Shown here one piece after another: positions 54,871 to 64,000 of a stretch of 64,000 nucleotides of DNA (the first letter of the stretch is position 1; every line of letters begins with the position of its first letter). The stretch is taken from positions 434,001-498,000 of the forward strand of contig JAFBJZ010000950.1 of the NCBI GenBank assembly GCA_016785225.1, read 5' to 3'. This DNA is from Psettodes erumei. Lineage: Eukaryota > Chordata > Actinopteri > Pleuronectiformes > Psettodidae. The translations under genes were made by a program, and so were the position numbers. Below the pieces are notes generated by a model, which was given only the letters and a program-made list of their open reading frames with translations, was not told where the DNA came from and did no database searches.

Positions 54871-57576
54871 GCTACTGTATCTCTGAATGTGTGTGTTATT
54901 CCAATAGCTGGATGCGGCTGTCTTGCAGATGAGAAATGGCCTCTCGCTTCCCAAAGGGAATCGATTTGAATGAATATGTGGGGGCCGGAGGAAATAGAGC
55001 TGTTGGCTCGTTCTCATGAGTAAATTTCCCTCCGTCTTTCTCTTCATCTCTTTCTTCTCTCTCTCTCTCTCTCTCTCTTTTTTCCCGAATGACGTTTGCT
55101 CCAAAGTGCAGAAACTTCTCTTCTCCCTGTCGTCCTCCTCTTCCTCTCTGGCTCTTTATAAAGAGATTGCAGCGAGCGCACACAGGAGAGAGGGCAGAGC
55201 AGCTGTTAGCCAGGCAGACGAGCCGGGTCCGCGGCTGTAACGGCCCTTATCTGTAATAAAACCCGGTGAGCGGGGTGCCCGGGCTTGGTGAAAACTAAAA
55301 GTTATGACCCGTATTATCCACAGCATCTTTTTCCACTCTTAAATTAATTGACAAATGCTCAAGATGGGAGGGCTAACACGGCCTCACGTGATATCCAAAT
55401 GGAAATATCAGTGGATTTTGATGCTGCGCTCTCTCCAGTCTTTCATCTCTTTTTGTACTTCACTGCTCTCTCCTCTTCTTTTCACCGTTGTCTTCTTCTG
55501 CCCGACGGATCTCTCCTGTTTCGCCGAAGCCGCTCCTGCTGCGAGACACGCTCCGGCGCCGCTCGGCCCGCGTCGTGCTTCTGATGGGCGGGTTCAGGAA
55601 TGGATCTGGTTGGGGGGGGGGCTGCTACGTTAACATCTATTCAAGCCATTTGTTTGGAGCTCGGGGTGTCATCATTGTTCAAGTGTCTTTGTGTGTGTAT
55701 GCATTGTTGCTCTGCGGTGTCGTTACAAGGATAAACAAACATCAGCCTGACTAACATCAGAATAATCCTCTTGTCTGTTTGGCTTTGTGCATTTTGTTGT
55801 GTATGAGTGACTGTCGGGCTAATTTGTGTGTGCATTTTTTTAAGGGAGGGGTGTCGGCCTATCCATCTTTTTTTTGCGTTTCTCGTTGATTAACCTCAGT
55901 GTCTCCGCGGCAAATTGAATTCCTGATCTGCTTGACACGACTCTCGTCAGCGCCCATAAGCCGCGAGAAATACCCTACAATAAATATAACGTAAGCCCGG
56001 CGACCGAGAGACTGCAGAGGCGCGCGGAGAATAACGCAGCTATCACAGCTTTGGAGGAGAGAATTTTGTCGTCTCAGCTTAAGCCTGACTAATATACAGA
56101 TAACACATGCGCGCGGTTGCCGGCTGCGAAATTCTTTTCATTCCTCATCTTTGTGTCACGAGGCAATTGCATCAGCGCGAAGCCTTCAAAGTCGCATTCC
56201 CTCATTTTGTGAATGCTGAAATAGTCTGATTAAATTGTCTATGCTGGGTTTTTGAAGCTGCGGAACCGCAGCGGCTCGTAATTCCCGGTACGCGTCGCAC
56301 ACGGCTTCATTATGAGCGACAGCCACTTATTAACTGGAAACATCTTTCAGAAGGACTTGTCAGTCACAGTTACAGCGGAGGGGGAGAGACGGGGACGGGA
56401 GCGAGAGGTTGATTTTTGTCAGACTGTCTTATCACCACCTACTGTCGCTCACGCTCCTGATACGCGCGGATAAAAATCCACTCACTTCGCCCTCAGCGGC
56501 GTTGATCCGGTGGCTTGTTTGTGTTGACGCGAATGTGCGTTCGCGCTCTGATTCCACCCTCGCACTCAGGAGTGTGGACCGTGGCGGCGGCGGCCACCTT
56601 GACGTGCACAGGAGTCTGTGTGGGTGGGGCCTTTGCAAACTTAGTTAACTCGCCTGTAGCTGCATGAGATTTTGTTTCAAGTTACACAATCTTCTCCTTC
56701 TCGTATGCTGTTTTTTTTTTAAAACCGCACAACAATGGCTTTCTTTGCCCTACTTTGAGATTTGTATTCATATCCAGCATGCTGCGAAGTCAGTCAGTCA
56801 TCACTCGCTATAAGTTTGATCAGACTGGCCGAGCCACGAAGAGAACGGACCTCCCGCTGAGCTCCTCGAGCGTCCTGGTGGAGATAGAGAAGCAGAAGAC
56901 AAAGACCAGAAGCTGCCACAGAGTGAGAGATTCCTCAGCTTGACTTCCAAATAAACATTTTATAGTCGGGCACATAAAGGAGGTGGTCAACACTCAGGAG
57001 GAAGAACTTAACTGGGTCACTGTGAATGGGTTTCTCAGCTTTCATTCGGGAGCTTTAATTATGCTTTTTAGTGCAGGTCGTCCACTTTAAATCTTTCCGA
57101 CGCCGGAATCTTCGCAGCGTCGGTGTGTTTTATGTCGTCGAACCAGGTCTTCCTGCATTCCTCTGTATGCTTCCTTCTTCTGTCCTCATCTCCTCCTCTC
57201 ATCCGCATTTCTCATCTAATCTTGAAAGTCTATCTGTCCTCCCCTCTCTCCCTCTCTTTCCATCTTGTTCGTTGTAAAGCATTTGAAGATTGTGGCGAGA
57301 GATTTCTCCCCGTATTGAAGCTGTGTCGAAAGGAGCTGGCGACAGCCGCACCCCGCGCTCCCTCTTCTGTCTGCGTGCACACACGCACACACATGCACAC
57401 ACATGCACACACATGCACTTAACAACGCCGTGTCCCATGACTTCCATTGCTTTAGGTTTCAGGGCTGCTTGATGCAGCTATCCCTTCTTTAATGCCTTTG
57501 CCATTTTTTCATCCATTTCTTCCCCTTCTACTCCATCTATTTCTGACTTTTACGAGTGCACACACTTACATGCAAG

Positions 57577-57580
<4 letters not shown>

Positions 57581-57630
<50 letters not shown>
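57581..57630. repeat. (CG)n/(CA)n microsatellite
   Basis: CGCGCGCG followed by a pure CA run; alternating purine-pyrimidine throughout, favourable to Z-DNA. Confidence 0.95.
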
Positions 57631-57632
<2 letters not shown>

Positions 57633-59628
57633 CATGCAGAAATGCTGTTGCCACATTACTCCGCAGTGTCTGCAGCAAACGAGCACAATCGCGTTAGAAC
57701 AGGGCTGGCTTGCTTCTCGCGCCCGCTGCCTGCATCCTGTGTAGAGCCCTTCCAGCGCAACACAATTCCATTAAAATGGACCATAGCTCTCTCTCTTAGC
57801 GTTAGCGTGGTGTAGCCTAGCCCAGCACCACCCCATGTTGGGGGCAGTGAGCTGTGCTAAAAGACAGGGAACGGAGAGATGCAGGCAGTGAGAGTGACAT
57901 GAATTAAATATCCCTCCGACGAGCCCCTTCCTTGTTTCACTCGTCTCTCCATTATGATGGAAAGCCCCGTGGAGCATGAAGTCAACCTTAATTGTTCTGA
58001 AGTGGCGCAGTGGACAGGCGCAAAGATGGATGGATGGATGGGTGGAGAAAAGGAAAAGGGGACGACATGTAAGACGTCCCTGTGTGTCAAGCAGTGAACA
58101 AGCTGTGAGCACCGTGGGGGGCTCTCAGGAAAATGGCATTATTCATGTTTTATTGGCACACTCAGGTTTATTTGTGTGCCCCCCCCATCTTCCTTACTTT
58201 CTCAGTGCAGCTAGCACTTTGCCCTTAAAACTTCTAGCTTCGAAAACAAGGGACGTTGCATCCATTAACATGAAATGCAACTTAAGAGGTCTCGTTGAGG
58301 CTGACGAGGAACCGGAGCATCCTCGTGTCTGGCTGTCGACTGAAAGCTACAAGTGCTGCACACCCACAGCGCGGCAAACTTTTAACCCTCTACAACTGAA
58401 AGTATGAAACTATTAATACTCGACTCATGCTTCTATCCGACCTTTGGCTGGTTTTGTGCGTTAATTTGTGGCACGTAATGGCTGAAAGATTTACATGTCG
58501 GCGTTTCGGTGCGACAGCGACATGATTCGCAAGTTTTCTGCAGAGGTTGTTACGCACTCTCTCATAACGGCGGTCATGAACGCATCCCTCGACGTTTTTG
58601 TCTTCCCAGTTTGTGCCGCAGCGGTCGACTTTTTTCGGAGCGAACTATTTTTAGCTTTCAGGTCATTTGCGACTCGTCTCAGCACTCCCGGTTCTTTTAA
58701 CTGCAGAGTCCCTAATATGTAGTCCTTAAAGTGTCGCGTCGCATCACGTTACCGACTCGGCGCAGTGAGCTCTCCGCGTCGAGAGCGTGGAGTCGCGGAA
58801 TTCGGTTGACTTCAAAGATAGAGGGAAGAGAATGGGGGTGAAGAAAGAGTGACTCAACAGCTTTCTCCCTGGGAAAAAAAATGGAGAAAGGAAAAAAAAA
58901 GACTGAGTGAGCACAAATGAGAGAGTTAAAGATAGAACAGAGAAAAGCAGAGAGAGGCTGAGGGGCTTTTAAAGAAGCAGTCTTTAATTAAGTTGATAGT
59001 GTGTGGCTATTAGCGATAAGGCTTTTACTGAGCAAAGTCAGTGCGCATCCTATTAAATCCCAGCCCCTATCAACCCCCCCACCCCACCCCTCCATACTGT
59101 ATTTACTGTACTGCACTCTGTTAAAACCAGCGCTATGTGACCCTCAGATCAGTCCGTCCGGTATGCAAAGCTGCAGCTTCATAAAAATGGAAATGAATAA
59201 CCGCATGAAAAAAACCTGTTGACGAGGGTGGTGAAAGTGCAGAGTCAGGTGATAACTCTCCGTGGGTTCCTTCACATGACACGTGAGTCGTCGTCAGGAT
59301 AAAAACGATGAAATTGGTCATATATGGGCTTGTGTCCCCTTCAAAAAAAAAAAAGACCCTTGTACAGTACGTGATATTTTGACCACGTTCTTGGACGTTC
59401 CACGTTTGGTTTTCCACTTAGCTCCAGTCAGTCTTCCTCGTCTATCTCCCCCTCTCTGCCTTTTTGTCTGTCCCTCTCCCTTATCCTCCCCCTTTCTGTC
59501 CATCTCATCCCACCTTTGGTGCTTTTATAGCCTTTTTTGGTGGGGGGGGGGGCAGGCATAAGAGCAAGACGTGTGGGAAGGATTTAAAAATAGCAGGAGG
59601 AAGAGAGAATGGGAAGGTAGGGAAGACG

Positions 59629-59669
59629 GATGGTGGTGGAGGGGGTGGGGGGGTGGGGGGGGGGGGCGT
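59629..59669 (+). other. G-rich tract able to form a G-quadruplex
   Basis: There are runs of five, seven and twelve or more G, separated by single T, from 59641, preceded by GGTGGTGGA. The + strand (the sense strand of the grin2a intron) carries the G-runs. Confidence 0.8.
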
Positions 59670-60750
59670 GGAAAGAGCGAGTTTTTCAGGGTCAGCGTTG
59701 ACAAATGGGTCTGCGGAGTTAGCTGGGGCTCCGGGGAGCGCCGACAGTTAGGTCAGCGCTCCCCGAGGGGGAGACGGGGAAATGGGGTTTTTACCTGCTG
59801 AAACACCTGAGAGAGAGAGAGAGAAACAAAAGAGAGGGATGTGCAGATAGAGAGGCAAAGAAGGTCTCTAGTATTTGTAGAGAGAGCGAGGTATTGTGTT
59901 AGTGTTTTGCCCCGTATCTTTTTATTTAAAGACACGAGGCAGGGGTTGCAGTCACGTTGTGTGGAGACGCAGCCAGCAGCAGTGTAACCTTTACGTGGGG
60001 TCCTTTCTTCTTAAAAAAAAACAACGTTTTCCCAGGAATTATGTTGCTGCCCGACCGTCGTGCAGTAAATTATTCCGACCCAGTGCCGGTGCTCGCTGCC
60101 ACCGAAGGAGGGTCGTGATGACGGAGGCCCAAGCGAGGTGTCCCGTGCGAGAAGTGACTGCAGTATCTCCGACATCCCGGCCACAGCTCATCAAAGATTT
60201 TGTGTCATTTGCCACTAAATCTTTCCTGACTTTTTATAGACAATATGTTCCAACCCAGTGCTGGTCTGTGAGAACACTGGATGTATGTCATGTTATATAG
60301 CAGGAGTCAGCCCCCCATTCAAATGTGAGTCACATGTCTTTACAAGCCTTGATATAAAGGTATGCCCTCAAAGAGCACGTTTTTTACAGAACTTCCCGAC
60401 AAACCAACTCTGTGTCCAAATGGTGAACCTCCTCCCAACGTGATCTCCAGGTGCACCACCACTTTGTTATAGCTTAGGTAAGCTGTCCTTGAGAGAAGTG
60501 ATCCTTTTATTCTCCCCGCTGCAGTAAACCCACGCTCCGCCTGGCCGACCCTGGCTTCCTGCGCTCGAAAAAATGCTGAAGCTCCTGAATGAATAGAGAC
60601 TGAGGTTCGTTATTAAGGTGTTTGTATTAATCAACATCACTGACTTTTCAATAGCTGCCTTCAGAGGGTTGATGAGGAGTCATGATGAGTTGGGGGGGTT
60701 TTTGTGAGCGCTTGTGGCTGCCACATCATCGAGCTTTTCTTCACACATAC

Positions 60751-60753
<3 letters not shown>

Positions 60754-60782
<29 letters not shown>
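60754..60782. repeat. (GT)n microsatellite
   Basis: A pure GT run. Confidence 0.95.
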
Positions 60783-60784
<2 letters not shown>

Positions 60785-62338
60785 CACTTAGCTCGTTCCA
60801 ACCTTGGCAAGGAAGATAAGGCATTGTTAGCACAGAGCCACTCAGAAAGATGCCTTGACAGGGAGTGGGACATGCATACACACAGAGAAAGAAACTTACA
60901 AACTATCTAACTGAATATAAACTGCCCTCACGCACAAGGATTGTACAGATTTTCCAATTTATCTGGTACTTAAACAGTGGCAGTTACTCCTTGTGTGTGT
61001 GTGGTTCAGTTTTATTATATTGGACTTATATTTGCACTCGGTTTTACGTTCAGGTGCCGGGGAATGGATTCAGCCGACGACCGGTCCCCTCAAAGATAGG
61101 TAGACAAGGATGTGTGTGTGCGTTTTCCTCACGCCTCTGTTTGATGCAGAGATAGGTTTTTGAATGTGAAAGATGTAAGCGCAGGTTTTGAGGCCACACA
61201 CATGCCCGCGCGCACACACACACACACACATTGTTAAGCACAGTTAGCTATTGATGAAGACTAAAAGCTCCCTCATTTAGCTATGGTCTCCCAGCAGTGT
61301 ACTAGCTGTAATTTATTGCTGTCTGCAAACACACACACACATAAATGATGGCTTTGCAGTGCTGTCACTGCAGACCAAGGCCAGCTGAAGCTATTCATTT
61401 AGCATTCTACACAATGTGTGTGTGGGTGTGTGTGTGTGTGGTACCCTATCCTAACGGTTAAAAACAGCTACTTACTGGACACAGCACCTCGGTCGCCTCT
61501 GTGCTCTCTGCCTCCAACAATTAATGTGCTGCAGTGGGAAACTAAGGTGGCTGCAGGGGATAAGAGGAAACGACCCTGACACCTGCAACGTTTTAATATG
61601 CACAGTCTGTTAGTCTGTTTAAGTTTAGGGAAACCCGAGAAAGTATCGCGCAAACTGCACTCTGAAGTCTCACTATTTGCATAAGTGCAAGCAGTGGTTT
61701 GTCAGGGAAATATAAACATATATTGTTCATAAGTGTTTGCACAAATTAGCAATACTGTCTTTTCGCTGATGTCTTCACAAGAAAGCGATAGCTGCCAGAT
61801 TATCTGTATGCTCTCTCGTATTTCATTCTGCTTTTTCCTCTTGGTGCTGAGCGTATGCACTTTTATTGTTTGTTTCTTGGTTCCACTGTTGACTGTCACT
61901 TCTGTTTACCGGAGCCCTTTATAGTCTTTGTTGTGTGTGGGAAATGAAGACAAAAAAAGAGACAGAGGAGCTCATGGTCGAGACAAAACAGTCATCACGT
62001 TGAGGAAACTGGTCATTTACGCACAAAATAATCCTGTGACGTTGCTGAATACAAACACAAGCGGGAGACACTTAACTAGCAACTTTTGCACCCGTCACCC
62101 GCTGACAAATAATCTGAGCGGGCTCTCCTCTCTAGCATGATCACAACAGAAGCTGTTTTTTCTCTGTTACCTCTTTATCCCATCAACAAGTAAACGCTTC
62201 AAATGATGTAGTGTAAAACTTGAGTGTGATAGTTGTCCTCTCACGATGCTCATCTCATGAGAGCATTAGGAAGAGTCGCTCAAGCTTCATATCTGTGTGA
62301 GAAACTGGGACTTGTGCAAAAACTCTGCATTAGCATTA

Positions 62339-62344
<6 letters not shown>

Positions 62345-62369
<25 letters not shown>
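62345..62369. repeat. (AC)n microsatellite
   Basis: A pure AC run. Confidence 0.9.
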
Positions 62370-62375
<6 letters not shown>

Positions 62376-62463
62376 AGGAGTGCAGGATTACTCTGCCAGT
62401 TTTGTGATGGCTAAATGACTGCAGGGGCTGTGGTGATAAACTGGCCGAATGGGATCACAGTCA

Positions 62464-62538
62464 ATCTTCTCTCCTCTCTCCTCCCCTCTCCTCTCTTCTC
62501 CTCTCCTCTTTCCTTCCCTCCTCTCCTCCTTTTTTTAT
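62464..62538. repeat. Pure pyrimidine (CT-rich) tract
   Basis: An uninterrupted run of C and T of irregular CTCCTC pattern. It could form triplex DNA. Confidence 0.9.
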
Positions 62539-62761
62539 TCACCTGAGCAAGGCCATTATAACAGAACAAATTTATGATTTCATATAAGGCCCAGGACATT
62601 AATGATGGGATGGCATCTCTCTCCTCATTCTCACCCTGTCTTTGTGTATTTTGTGTGTGTGCGTCTGTGTATGTTGAAGGTGGTACACAGTTTTCAAGGT
62701 TTCTACTCAGCTTGCAGTCGCATATTCTTTAAGATGTGGGTTGTGAGTGTGTTTTTGTTCA

Positions 62762-62767
62762 TGTGTG

Positions 62768-62802
<35 letters not shown>

Positions 62803-62840
62803 GTGTTTTTGTTAATGTGTGTGTGTGTGTGTGTGTGTGT
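62762..62840. repeat. Interrupted (GT)n microsatellite
   Basis: Three GT runs separated by TTTG and TTTTTGTTAAT. They create the long spurious Cys-Val-rich ORF across this region. Confidence 0.95.
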
Positions 62841-64000
62841 GAGTGTGAGTGAGAGCTGTCGGGCGTTCCCGTCCCCGTGGCGAATCATCTGTCTGCGCCT
62901 TAGGGGTCGTTGGCAGGTGCATTCTAAACAGGCCTCTCCCCGGACACCTCTGTCCTCGTCTGTGTCTGAGAGGACCCAAACCCTTCCTCCTTTAACACTC
63001 CCCCACACCTGTTGTACATCTGTGTGTGTGTGTATACATGAGGGTGTTTTGTTTTGTCTCAGTGTGTCATCACCAGACTTTGAGTGTAAAAGCCCGGCTG
63101 CAGTTGACAGCTGGCAGCAACGAACCATTTCTTCACTGTTGTTCTACCCCAGAGAGGAATCAGGTGACAGGAATTTGGCAGCAGTTCATTTGGATCAGAG
63201 CCGATATCCCCGTCAATTAAAAGAATCATTCAAAAATATCCTGCATTATTTTTTGCATGATTTAATGTACCCTGAAGTCTTGTAATATTGGGTGGCAGCT
63301 CCTTCCCCTTCACCCCTGAAGACCTCTTATTGAGCCCTATTGTAAAAAAAGGAGAATATAGAATATATTCGGCGAAATAAATCAAAAAATATTGGCTAAA
63401 ATAAAAAATTTCAGATTTAAATTTAAAATTTTGAATTCAAATTTCATTTTACAAGGACAGGCACGATGCTCGCTCGTGATCACAAATGTTTTCACACGAT
63501 GAATGTGCACCATACCTTCCAGTTTGCAACTCTTTGTTTTATTTCATGGAGCACGCTTTGCACTAAAACAGTAAAACTGGTGTGTTTCTGCACTGCGCAA
63601 AAAAAGTCCTGAGCGGACAGCACGCCTCGTGACGTCTCTTATCCGGTGAAGTATATTTCTGTACTTTTACAACTCATCTCCGCAGCCTGTGTTAAGACAA
63701 CCTGTGTCTGCCAGCACTGGTCCTCCTGACCAAAGCTTTGTAATTTCGCATTGTATGGCGGCGCCACGGGGACAGAGATCAATTCCACAGCATTGCAGGC
63801 AGTGGGGATAATGAGGCTTTTCCATTGATTACAATTTAATTGAGAGGCAGCGATGGGGCCCAGGGAGGGAGGAAAGGCTATTGAAGTCACTCGGCGCTCT
63901 GAGGCTCCCCCTCGCACTCCTCCATTCTTTCACACCTTCCTCGCTGCGTCGTCTCCTGCTCCCTCGCTCCCTCCGCCCCCCCCCACTCCTCCCATCTCTC

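Larger units (their letters stand above)
50356..64000 (+). other. grin2a: First long intron of grin2a (at least 13.6 kb, runs off window)
   Basis: The next coding exon should begin with a segment like the FFQFG motif after MADK; I did not find it. The intron is rich in CA/GT microsatellites and has poly-G and pyrimidine tracts, with a CpG-retaining unique stretch at about 55900-56360. ORFs here are repeat-driven or lack protein character. Confidence 0.75.

Noticed and set aside
62602..63285. 227-codon + strand ORF
   Set aside because: Its length comes from the GT repeats at 62762-62840, which lack stops in this frame. The flanking residues show no domain and there is no splice or promoter support.

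Overview
The window is vertebrate nuclear DNA, almost certainly from a percomorph teleost fish. It has GT-AG introns, dense CA/GT microsatellites, a diverged copy of a dispersed repeat I associate with perciform fish genomes (about 8059-8345), and two ion-channel genes of vertebrate type, both on the + strand. I saw no bacterial, viral or plasmid features.

Positions 1-28.7 kb hold the 3' two thirds of a T-type (low-voltage-activated) calcium channel alpha-1 subunit gene, best assigned to cacna1h (Cav3.2). I traced 28 coding exons (1583-27943). Every splice phase agrees with its neighbours and every intron is GT-AG. They encode the end of the I-II linker, domains II, III and IV and a long C-terminal tail, about 1,820 codons in total. 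Domain I and the start of the gene lie upstream of base 1. The cacna1h call rests on paralog-specific stretches in the II-III linker (TAATPMPTPKSS, GRAPSLKRR), the domain III-IV junction (RPYYADYSP) and the tail (SLPNDSYMFRPV, DPADEEV, KKKMSPPCIS). A 3' UTR with an AATAAA signal at 28676-28681 follows.

Positions 28.7-41 kb are intergenic, with microsatellites, repeat relics and one possible first exon of an unidentified transcript at 33.4-33.55 kb.

From about 41 kb to the right edge lies the 5' part of an NMDA-receptor GluN2 gene, best assigned to grin2a. It has a probable CpG-rich promoter and untranslated exon (about 41.2-41.79 kb), an intron of about 8 kb, the first coding exon (49867-50355, signal peptide plus the start of the amino-terminal domain), and then at least 13.6 kb of intron with no further coding exon. 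CACNA1H and GRIN2A also share human chromosome arm 16p, but several megabases apart; here the two coding regions are about 22 kb apart.

Both products are neuronal membrane cation channels: Cav3.2 drives low-threshold calcium spikes and GluN2A is a glutamate-gated NMDA receptor subunit. The sequence gives no evidence that they are co-regulated. The observations most worth checking are residue changes at functionally known positions: a missing S2 lysine in domain II of the calcium channel, changes beside the domain III pore, and missing zinc-site histidines in the GluN2 amino-terminal domain. I found no clear novel biological system.
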